From assembly GCA_031280075.1 (NCBI GenBank), contig JAITHG010000045.1, positions 1 through 6,951 on the forward strand: a DNA stretch of 6,951 bases, in the 5' to 3' direction. Source of the stretch: Eubacteriales Family XIII. Incertae Sedis bacterium (GTDB lineage Bacteria > Bacillota_A > Clostridia > Peptostreptococcales > Anaerovoracaceae). A program made the position numbers and the translations under genes. Under the pieces are notes generated by a model, which did not search any database, was not told where the DNA came from, and saw only the letters and a program-made list of their open reading frames with translations. Numbering within the stretch: the stretch's first letter is position 1; every line of letters begins with the position of its first letter. This document shows positions 1 to 5,140 of this stretch, piece after piece.

Positions 1-51
1 ATTGTTATAATTATTGTTGTTATTATTGAATGCAAACATAACGACAGAGCC
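1..51. other. AT-rich intergenic start of window
   Basis: This 51-bp stretch lies downstream of the cdsA stop on the minus strand and is very AT-rich compared with the surrounding genes. On the minus strand it contains TATAAC (3-8 region), which resembles a -10 box, but I see no well-placed -35 partner. The next gene of the cluster would begin left of the window; in related bacteria this is often dxr, which is inference only. No T-run hairpin is visible, so I do not call a terminator. Confidence 0.4.
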
Positions 52-888
52 TCAAAGCGCCGCCGAAAGGTGCGCATACCCAAGGAAGAAGATGGAATAG
101 TACACGAGCGGCGCGGTGAACAGCAGGCTGTCGATGCGGTCGAGGATGCCGCCGTGCCCGGGGATGAGGTTGCCGTAGTCCTTCATGCCGAGCGCACGCT
201 TGACAGCGGAGGCGGCGAGGTCGCCGAGCTGGGAGAGCACGCTCCCGAGCGCACCGATGACGAGCGTGTGGACGAAGAGATCCGGCAGGGCGAACCAGCC
301 GAACAGCCCGCAGCAGAGCACGCTGCCGAGCACGCCACCGACGCTGCCCTCGATGGTCTTCTTGGGGCTGATGACGGGCGCGAGCTTGTGCCGCCCGGCG
401 AGCACGCCCGTGAAGTAGGCGAAGATGTCTGTGCCGAAGGCGGTGAGCACGACGAGCCAGGCGTAGTTTTCAAACCCCTGCACGATCGTCCCTTCCCGCA
501 GCGTGAAGCTGAACGGGATGAGATAGAGGTGGAACAGGAAGAATGCCACATAGACGAGCCCCGCAAGCGTGACCGCCCCGTCCCGGAGATCCTGCCGCTT
601 CAGCAGCACGGCTAGGCACAGGGCGACGGTCACGAACAGCCACAGCATGACGGAGCCTGCGAGCAGGCTCGCATCCAGGAAGACGGTCGGCGCGTAGAGC
701 AGGACGATGGAGACATAGCCGACCGCATAATAGGGACGGGCACCCAGCGCCGTCTCAAAAGCCCGGTAAAACTCGCGCAGGGCAAAAAACGTCAGGACAA
801 AACAGCCCGCTTCCAGCACGTGCCCGCCGAGGTACACGAACACGAGCAGAGGCGCCATCGCCAGCCCCGAAAGCACCCGCGTCCTCAT
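52..888 (-). CDS. cdsA: Phosphatidate cytidylyltransferase (CDP-diacylglycerol synthase)
   Basis: This integral membrane enzyme joins CTP and phosphatidic acid to give CDP-diacylglycerol, the precursor of the bacterial phospholipids. The 278-residue product is almost wholly hydrophobic, with about seven or eight likely membrane segments, and its length is normal for the family. The C-terminal family signature is intact at residues 227-253 (S-x-x-K-R, K236-D237, then PGHGG and DRID). Upstream family motifs are also present: GTDIFAYFTG at 152-161 and SPKKTIEGS at 174-182. I chose the ATG at 888 because it opens the usual N-terminus (MRTRVLSG) and has a weak GGGTGG ribosome site 8 nt before it. 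The reading frame stays open further upstream, but that part overlaps uppS and has no CdsA character. It is the last cluster gene visible, 88 bp after uppS, and is probably co-transcribed with it. Confidence 0.96.
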   Translation of the reverse strand: MRTRVLSGLAMAPLLVFVYLGGHVLEAGCFVLTFFALREFYRAFETALGARPYYAVGYVSIVLLYAPTVFLDASLLAGSVMLWLFVTVALCLAVLLKRQDLRDGAVTLAGLVYVAFFLFHLYLIPFSFTLREGTIVQGFENYAWLVVLTAFGTDIFAYFTGVLAGRHKLAPVISPKKTIEGSVGGVLGSVLCCGLFGWFALPDLFVHTLVIGALGSVLSQLGDLAASAVKRALGMKDYGNLIPGHGGILDRIDSLLFTAPLVYYSIFFLGYAHLSAAL

Positions 889-933
889 TCGGAACACCAC
901 CCGCCCCGACCGGCACGCACATCCCGCGCACGC

Positions 934-959
934 TGCGCATCCCTGACATCCCATGCGCA
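934..959 (-). repeat. Inverted repeat in the uppS-cdsA gap
   Basis: In the 88-bp gap between uppS and cdsA, a perfect 7-bp inverted repeat (TGCGCAT / ATGCGCA) flanks a 12-nt loop. The gap also has three copies of ACATCCC (plus strand, at 919-925, 946-952 and 964-970). In the mRNA this could fold into a small hairpin ahead of the weak cdsA ribosome site. There is no U tract, so a terminator is unlikely. Function is unknown. Confidence 0.35.
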
Positions 960-976
960 CAACACATCCCGCGTCC

Positions 977-1789
977 TCACTGCGACCGCCCCCCGAACCG
1001 GCGCTCGCGCGTCCGGTATTCCTCCAGACAGCGTTCGTACTCCTCCGGGGAAAAATCCGGCCAGAGCACGTCCGTGAAGACGAATTCGCTGTAGGCGCAC
1101 TGCCACAGCAGGAAGTTTGACAGACGCTGCTCCCCGCTCGTCCGGATGACGAGGTCGGGATCCGGCATCCCCGCCGTGTAGAGGCGGGCTGCCAGCGCGT
1201 CCTCCGTGACATCCGCAGGCGTGATCGACCCGCTGGCGGCATCCTCCGCGAGCAGGCGCGCCGCGCGCGCGATCTCCGCACGGCTGCCGTAGTTGAGGGC
1301 GATCGTGAAGCGCAGCCCTGTGTTGCCCTGCGTCCGGTCGATGGAGCGCGAGAGCGCCTTCCGCGCTTCGGGGGGCAGCTTCGAAACCTCCCCGATCGCC
1401 TGCACGACGACATTGTTGCCGTGCAGTTCCTCCAGCTCCGACCCGACGTACTTCACGAGCAGGCGAAAGATGCCGGAGACCTCGTCCCGGCTGCGCTTCC
1501 AGTTCTCCGTCGAGAAGGCGTAGACCGTCAGGCATTCGATGCCCAGCTCGGACGAGCGGCGGACGATCCGCTTCATCGCCTTCATGCCCGCGTCGTGCCC
1601 GGTGAGCTTCCGCTTGCCCGCCTGCTCCGCCCAGCGCCCGTTCCCATCCATGATGATGGCGACGTGCCGGGGCATGCCAGTCAGTCCACTGCTGCCGCTG
1701 TCGATGCTGCTTCCGCCAGCGTTGCCGCTGCCGCTGTCAATGCTGCTTCTGCCAGCGCTGCCGCTGCCGCTGCGTTCGCCTGCTGGCAT
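977..1789 (-). CDS. uppS: Isoprenyl transferase (undecaprenyl diphosphate synthase) with repeat-bearing N-terminus
   Basis: This cytosolic cis-prenyltransferase condenses isopentenyl diphosphate onto farnesyl diphosphate to make undecaprenyl diphosphate, the lipid carrier for peptidoglycan and other envelope glycans. The catalytic motif MDGNGRWA holds Asp48. FSTENW lies at residues 92-97, and the C-terminal substrate motif RTSGEQRLSNF runs from Arg216 to Phe226. The catalytic core starts near residue 40 and is complete. The first 38 residues are a Ser/Gly-rich tail containing a 12-residue repeat (about 9-32, with SSIDSG in both copies), which is not part of the conserved fold. I chose the ATG at 1789 because a GGAGGT site precedes it and it overlaps the frr stop by one base (TGATG), which suggests translational coupling. 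The ATG at residue 39 has no good ribosome site and would leave only nine residues before the catalytic Asp. The total of 270 residues is slightly longer than usual because of this tail. Confidence 0.95.
   Translation of the reverse strand: MPAGERSGSGSAGRSSIDSGSGNAGGSSIDSGSSGLTGMPRHVAIIMDGNGRWAEQAGKRKLTGHDAGMKAMKRIVRRSSELGIECLTVYAFSTENWKRSRDEVSGIFRLLVKYVGSELEELHGNNVVVQAIGEVSKLPPEARKALSRSIDRTQGNTGLRFTIALNYGSRAEIARAARLLAEDAASGSITPADVTEDALAARLYTAGMPDPDLVIRTSGEQRLSNFLLWQCAYSEFVFTDVLWPDFSPEEYERCLEEYRTRERRFGGRSQ
1691..1762. repeat. 36-bp tandem repeat inside the 5' end of uppS
   Basis: Two adjacent 36-bp units (1691-1726 and 1727-1762) match at 33 of 36 positions. A third begins at 1763 but holds for only about 10 bp. 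The unit is built of GCTGCC/GCTGCT-type blocks on the plus strand. Because 36 is a multiple of three, copies can be gained or lost without shifting the uppS frame. Each unit encodes 12 residues of Ser/Gly-rich sequence. Confidence 0.85.
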
Positions 1790-2346
1790 CAGACCTCCAG
1801 GATTTCCTTTTCCTTGACACCGACGATCTCGTCAATCTTTTTGATTGCATCGTCCGTGTGCTTCTGAACCGTCTTCTCCTCGTCGCGGAGGTCGTCCTCC
1901 GTCAGCTCGCCATCCTTCTCCTGCTTCTTCAGCCGGTCGTTGGCATCTCTGCGCTCGTTGCGCACCGCCACCTTCGCCTCCTCGCCGAATTTGTGCACGA
2001 GCTTCGTCAGCTCCTTGCGCCGCTCCTCCGTGAGGGACGGAACCTGCAGGCGGATGACCTTGCCGTCGTTGGCAGGGTTGATGCCGATGTTCGCCGCGCC
2101 GATCGCCTTCTCGATGTCGTGGATGGACTTCGGGTCGAAGGGCGAGATGAGCAGGGATCGCGGGTCGGGCGCAGAGATGTTCGCGATGCTCTTCAGCGGC
2201 GTCGGCGTCCCGTAATAGTCGACCGCGACCTTGTCGAGCAGCGCCGGGTTTGCCTTGCCCGCGCGCACGGTGTTGAGATTCTCCTTCAGGACGGAGATGG
2301 TCTTCTCCATCTTCTCCGAAAGCCTGGTCTGTACGTCGTCTGCCAT
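1789..2346 (-). CDS. frr: Ribosome recycling factor
   Basis: RRF works with EF-G to split the post-termination ribosome in the cytoplasm so that the subunits can be reused. The 185-residue product has exactly the family's usual length. Conserved features are RAGKANPALLD at residues 28-38 in the first helix, the domain II start YYGTPTPL at 44-51, and VRNERRDAND at 128-137 in the long helical domain. The rest of the C-terminal part is charged and helical, as expected for the three-helix bundle. I set the start at the ATG at 2346 because an AGGAGGT ribosome site (2353-2359) sits 6 nt upstream; the eight residues that the open frame adds before it are not conserved. The gene follows pyrH after 90 bp and overlaps uppS by one base at its stop. 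A possible promoter of its own lies in the gap upstream. Confidence 0.97.
   Translation of the reverse strand: MADDVQTRLSEKMEKTISVLKENLNTVRAGKANPALLDKVAVDYYGTPTPLKSIANISAPDPRSLLISPFDPKSIHDIEKAIGAANIGINPANDGKVIRLQVPSLTEERRKELTKLVHKFGEEAKVAVRNERRDANDRLKKQEKDGELTEDDLRDEEKTVQKHTDDAIKKIDEIVGVKEKEILEV
1793..1798 (-). promoter_or_regulatory. uppS ribosome binding site inside the frr end
   Basis: GGAGGT on the minus strand lies within the last codons of frr, 3 nt before the uppS ATG. The spacing is short, but this is the only strong site near any possible uppS start, so it decides in favour of the long, repeat-containing form of the protein. Confidence 0.6.
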
Positions 2347-2396
2347 GTGAATACCTCCTACTGCATGCAAATCCTTTGTGGTTGCTTCCTGTTCTT

Positions 2397-2426
2397 GTTA
2401 TAATATAATAATCGGTTGTCCATCAA
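2397..2426 (-). promoter_or_regulatory. Possible internal promoter for frr-uppS-cdsA
   Basis: The 90-bp pyrH-frr gap holds a sharply AT-rich island. On the minus strand TTGATG (2421-2426) and TATAAC (2397-2402) are separated by 18 bp, a plausible sigma-A type promoter. Transcription would begin near 2390 and give a leader of about 45 nt before frr. The match is imperfect and is read by eye only. Confidence 0.35.
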
Positions 2427-2436
2427 ACCGGGTCTG

Positions 2437-3147
2437 TCACTCGATAATCGTCCCGATGGATTCCCCTCGCACGGCGCGCAGCACGTTGCCCTGCTCGGCG
2501 ATGGCGAACACGTGGATCGGGATCTTGTTGTCCCGGCAGAGCGATGCCGCCGTGCTGTCCATGACACCCAGCCCCTGCTCGAGGATGTCCTGGTGCGTCA
2601 ACCGGTCGTAGCGTTTGGCACCCGGAACTTTCTCCGGGTCGTCGGAGTAGACGGCATCGACCTTCTTCGCGAGCAGGATGACATCCGCGTCTATCTCTGC
2701 GGCGCGCAGGGCTGCGGTGGTGTCCGTCGAGAAGAAGGGGTTGCCCGTTCCTGCGGCGAAGATGACCACGTCGCCTCGCTCCAGGTGGTGGATGGCGCGC
2801 CTACGGATGTACGGCTCCGCGATTGCCTGCATCTCGATGGCGGTCTGCACGCGCGTGCTCAGCCCAGCCGCCTCGAGCGCGGACTGGAGCGCGAGGGAGT
2901 TGATGACGGTCGCAAGCATCCCCATGTAGTCCGCCGTCGCGCGATCCATCTTGCTGCTCGTGCGTCCCCGCCAGAAATTCCCGCCGCCCACGACGAGCGC
3001 CACCTGCACGCCCAGCTCCGTGACCATGCGGATTTCCTTCGCGACTGCGCTGAGTGTGTCGTCGTCCAGCCCGAACCGCCCGCTGCCCGCGAGCGCCTCC
3101 CCGCTGATCTTCAGCACCACACGTCTGTATTTCACCTCTGAAGGCAT
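2437..3147 (-). CDS. pyrH: Uridylate kinase (UMP kinase)
   Basis: PyrH phosphorylates UMP to UDP with ATP in the cytoplasm, an essential step toward UTP and CTP. It belongs to the amino-acid-kinase fold, and the bacterial enzyme is a hexamer. The 236-residue product shows the N-terminal phosphate-binding KISGEAL (13-19) and the glycine loop [10 protein letters not shown] (52-61). It also has [13 protein letters not shown] (68-80) and the UMP/ATP region [17 protein letters not shown] (133-149), followed by [11 protein letters not shown] (161-171). Length and motifs are normal. The ATG at 3147 is preceded by AAGGAG with about 6 nt spacing; the frame extends 30 residues upstream to a TTG, but that part is not PyrH-like. 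The gene heads the cluster here, with a leader of about 120 nt and a divergent promoter upstream. Confidence 0.97.
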   Translation of the reverse strand: MPSEVKYRRVVLKISGEALAGSGRFGLDDDTLSAVAKEIRMVTELGVQVALVVGGGNFWRGRTSSKMDRATADYMGMLATVINSLALQSALEAAGLSTRVQTAIEMQAIAEPYIRRRAIHHLERGDVVIFAAGTGNPFFSTDTTAALRAAEIDADVILLAKKVDAVYSDDPEKVPGAKRYDRLTHQDILEQGLGVMDSTAASLCRDNKIPIHVFAIAEQGNVLRAVRGESIGTIIE

Positions 3148-3270
3148 ACCTTTCTCCTTGTCTTCCGCGCTGCTCCCCGTCCACCCGCAGACCGTTGCGG
3201 CACACCCGACTTCGGTGCTGCCCCTCACTGTCTGCAAGTCGTAGCGGTGCCCTTGTCTGCTTCGATTGCC
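3148..3270 (-). other. Long untranslated leader of pyrH
   Basis: If the promoter at 3278-3306 is right, pyrH mRNA has a GC-rich leader of roughly 120 nt. It contains GCAGACA twice and a small hairpin (CCGCA / TGCGG arms at 3185-3189 and 3196-3200). I recognise no known riboswitch or attenuator, and no U-tract terminator is seen. Confidence 0.3.
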
Positions 3271-3282
3271 ATGTTATATAAT
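3253..3282 (+). promoter_or_regulatory. Likely promoter of the alpha/beta hydrolase gene
   Basis: TTGTCT (3253-3258) and a perfect TATAAT (3277-3282) are 18 bp apart on the plus strand. Transcription would start near 3289, giving a leader of about 30 nt that carries the strong GGAGGGG ribosome site (3309-3315). The arms GTTAT and ATAAC flank the -10 region as a short inverted repeat (3273-3285). Confidence 0.5.
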
Positions 3283-3306
3283 AACAGAAACCCATTTCAC
3301 TGAAAA
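3278..3306 (-). promoter_or_regulatory. Likely promoter of the pyrH cluster
   Basis: On the minus strand a -35 like TTTTCA (3301-3306) and a -10 like TATTAT (3278-3283) are 17 bp apart. The -10 lies on the same bases as the opposite-strand -10 of the hydrolase gene, so the two promoters are face to face and probably compete for RNA polymerase. Confidence 0.45.
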
Positions 3307-3317
3307 GAGGAGGGGAA

Positions 3318-4127
3318 ATGCAACAACAGCACAAAATCGAAACCATCGCCCTGCCGGGCGGGCGGGCGGACGTATTCCTGCAGCGCTTTGTCCTGCCGGA
3401 CGAGGCGGAAGGGCTCCGCCCGCCCGTCATCATCTGCCCCGGAGGCGGCTACTTCGTCATCGGCACCTCCGAGGGGGAACCGGTGGCGCGGCGCTTCATC
3501 GCCGCAGGCTATGCACCCTTCATCCTGCACTACTCCATCGCAAAGAGCGCACGCTTTGACCGGGGCGCGCACCCCCCTCTGCTGGCAGTCCAGGATCTCG
3601 GGGAGGCGGCTGCCTGCGTGCTCGCGCGCGCGGAGGAATGGGGCCTCGACGCGGAGCGGCTCGTGCTCGCTGGGTTTTCCGCCGGGGGGCATGTGACGGC
3701 GACCTACATCGGAGAGTCGATCTCCGCGCTGCCATCTTTGCCGCTGCCCGCCGCCGCCCTGCTCGTCTACCCACTCATCCGGCAAAACCCGCTGCACGTG
3801 CGCCACCCGGGCGAGTCACCGGACGCGGACGATGTGCGGGGGCTGCAGAGCTACTACATGTTCGGGCTGGAGGGACCGTCGGACGAAGACCTAGCCGTCT
3901 TCGACGCGGCGCACCGCGTGGCGACGGGGTGGCCGCCCACCTTCCTCTATCACAGCCGCGACGACCAGATGGTTCCCTTCGAAAGTTCCGAGCGGCTCGA
4001 TGCCGTCCTCACGCAGCACGGTGTCCCGCACGTCTTCCACGCTGCGGACGAGGGCATCCACGCCCATCCCTTCGAGCACGACGAATGGTGGCAACCCTTC
4101 ATCGACTGGCTCGGCAGCACGCTCTGA
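3318..4127 (+). CDS. Alpha/beta hydrolase, esterase/xylanase-B-like family
   Basis: This 269-residue protein has the alpha/beta hydrolase fold of the BD-FAE/Aes-like esterases, a group that includes carbohydrate-linked acetyl or feruloyl esterases. The oxyanion-hole motif CPGGGY is at residues 40-45. The nucleophile elbow GFSAGGH has Ser121, the acid is probably Asp216 in DDQMVP, and the catalytic His is probably His248 in GIHAH. The triad is therefore complete. There is no signal peptide, so it is likely cytoplasmic. The ATG at 3318 follows a strong GGAGG site by about 5 nt. The gene is divergent from pyrH and appears to be a single unit, since a repeat-filled gap separates it from the next gene. 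The substrate cannot be read from the sequence; the family acts on esters of sugars, glycans or small acyl compounds. Confidence 0.88.
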   Translation: MQQQHKIETIALPGGRADVFLQRFVLPDEAEGLRPPVIICPGGGYFVIGTSEGEPVARRFIAAGYAPFILHYSIAKSARFDRGAHPPLLAVQDLGEAAACVLARAEEWGLDAERLVLAGFSAGGHVTATYIGESISALPSLPLPAAALLVYPLIRQNPLHVRHPGESPDADDVRGLQSYYMFGLEGPSDEDLAVFDAAHRVATGWPPTFLYHSRDDQMVPFESSERLDAVLTQHGVPHVFHAADEGIHAHPFEHDEWWQPFIDWLGSTL

Positions 4128-4154
4128 AGCGAGCGGTTCGCTCACCGCACGGCA

Positions 4155-4234
4155 ACCGCAGCACGGCAGCACCGCAGCACGGCAGCGCCACAGCACTGCA
4201 GCGCCACAGCACCACAGCACCACAGTACGGCAGC
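4155..4234. repeat. Five-copy 16-bp tandem repeat
   Basis: Five contiguous 16-bp units start at 4155, 4171, 4187, 4203 and 4219. The first two are identical (ACCGCAGCACGGCAGC); the others differ from it or from each other at a few positions. A shortened copy may lie just upstream at 4144-4154. The period is not a multiple of three and the array lies between genes, so it is not coding. A small GAGCG-GTT-CGCTC hairpin (4131-4143) sits between the hydrolase stop and the array; it has no T tract. Confidence 0.85.
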
Positions 4235-4260
4235 AATGCACTGCACCAAAAATCATTCGG

Positions 4261-4290
4261 CAACATTATGCAACATTATGCGACATTACG
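4261..4290. repeat. Three-copy 10-bp tandem repeat upstream of the thyA-like gene
   Basis: CAACATTATG occurs twice without a gap (4261-4270, 4271-4280) and is followed by CGACATTACG, which differs at two positions. The array ends 25 bp before the start codon of the next gene, where a promoter or operator would be expected. One unit is about one helical turn, so the same face of the DNA is presented three times. Confidence 0.8.
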
Positions 4291-4315
4291 CGCAATAGAA
4301 AGAAGCAAAAGACCC

Positions 4316-5080
4316 ATGAAAGAACTGTTTATCGAAGGAAGAAGCCTCCCGGAAGCCTATCACAAGGCGATCGATGCCCTGCTCAGCGAAGGCGAGGTCG
4401 TCGACTGCCCTGCCTACGGGCAGCTGCAACGCGAGGCAAGCATGACCATCGTCGTCCACGAGCCGCTCGCGGAGCCACGCATCAGCAAGCTCATGATCGG
4501 CGGTCCGCACGAGCTGCAGCAGTATGAGATGGAGATGCTCGACGGCATCCTCGACTTCATCATCGGCAAGGGCGAGACGCTCTGGGAGTACACCTACCAC
4601 GACCGCTACGCCCACCAGCTCGACTTCGTGATCGAAGAGCTGAAGCGCGATGCCTACACGCGCCGTGCCATCATGAACCTGCGCAATTTCGATGTGGACA
4701 GCAGCAACGACGACCCTGCCTGCCTCCAGTCCATCCAGTATTTCATCCGGGACGGGCAGCTGCACTGCAAGATCCTGTTCCGCTCCAACGACCTGCCGGA
4801 AGCCTTTTATTTCAACGCCTTTGCCTTGATCCGCCTGCAGGAGAAAGTGGCAGCGGCAGTCGGTGTCCCCGTCGGGACTTACACGCACCGCGCCAACTCC
4901 ATGCACGCCTACGAGAAGAACTTCCCCCTTCTGGAAGGATATGTGGACAATATAAAAGGCAAACCCTTCGAGGAGCTGACCTATCACTATGAAGACTTCT
5001 ACCAAGAACTGATGGAGGAGGAGATCCCCTCGATCCTTGAGATGGTGAAGAGCAAGCGGGCGCAGTACGGGGTGGAGTGA
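4316..5080 (+). CDS. Divergent thymidylate synthase (ThyA-fold) family protein
   Basis: The 254-residue product aligns with thymidylate synthase, which methylates dUMP to dTMP with methylene-tetrahydrofolate. Every residue I compared with E. coli ThyA is present at the exact spacing: Arg116-Arg117 (TRRAI), the nucleophile Cys136 (DPAC), Arg156 and Asp159 (FRSND), Asn167 (FYFNAF), and His197-x-Tyr199 (HAYEKN). An Asn at 167 points to a uracil rather than a cytosine base. The N-terminal third is unlike E. coli ThyA and looks closer to the shorter archaeal/methanogen type (YTYHDRY, then QLDFVIEELKRDAYTRRAI). The residue after the Cys is Leu instead of His, and the usual C-terminal end is not recognisable. 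Start: the ATG at 4316 opens the first conserved stretch (MKELFIEGRSLPEAY); the ribosome site is weak. It could be a true dTMP synthase or a related nucleotide (hydroxy)methylase. The gene stands alone after a repeat-rich gap. Confidence 0.8.
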   Translation: MKELFIEGRSLPEAYHKAIDALLSEGEVVDCPAYGQLQREASMTIVVHEPLAEPRISKLMIGGPHELQQYEMEMLDGILDFIIGKGETLWEYTYHDRYAHQLDFVIEELKRDAYTRRAIMNLRNFDVDSSNDDPACLQSIQYFIRDGQLHCKILFRSNDLPEAFYFNAFALIRLQEKVAAAVGVPVGTYTHRANSMHAYEKNFPLLEGYVDNIKGKPFEELTYHYEDFYQELMEEEIPSILEMVKSKRAQYGVE

Positions 5081-5140
5081 GCCCGCCCTTGCGCACGCTC
5101 GGCATGGATGCCTATGCCGGGTCTCCGGGCGGCACGCTCA
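5078..5140. terminator. Nested inverted repeat between convergent genes
   Basis: The thyA-like gene and oppF end facing each other 57 bp apart, and both stop codons lie in one large inverted repeat. The outer arms are TGAGC-CCGCCC (5078-5088) and GGGCGG-CAC-GCTCA (5127-5140), with a three-base bulge. Inside is a perfect hairpin, CGGCAT / ATGCCG (5100-5105 and 5114-5119). Its position suits a two-way transcription end, but neither side has a T run, so it is not a standard intrinsic terminator. Confidence 0.4.

Noticed and set aside
52..1413. Long N-terminal extension of cdsA, including a Cys-rich stretch from an ATG in the uppS-cdsA gap
   Set aside because: It overlaps uppS in another frame, has no CdsA similarity, and the ATG at 888 gives a normal-length protein.
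3148..3237. TTG start adding 30 residues to PyrH
   Set aside because: The extension is not PyrH-like, and AAGGAG sits directly before the ATG at 3147.
4155..4290. Tandem arrays as a CRISPR
   Set aside because: The units are only 16 and 10 bp and directly adjacent, with no spacers and no cas gene nearby.
4268..4315. ATG at 4268 as the thyA-like start
   Set aside because: It lies in the 10-bp repeats, has no ribosome site, and the 16 added residues are not conserved-looking. It is not fully excluded.
3638..5080. A 480-codon open frame running through the hydrolase 3' half into the thyA-like gene
   Set aside because: Only the part from 4316 resembles a protein family; the upstream part is an out-of-frame shadow of the hydrolase and the non-coding repeats.
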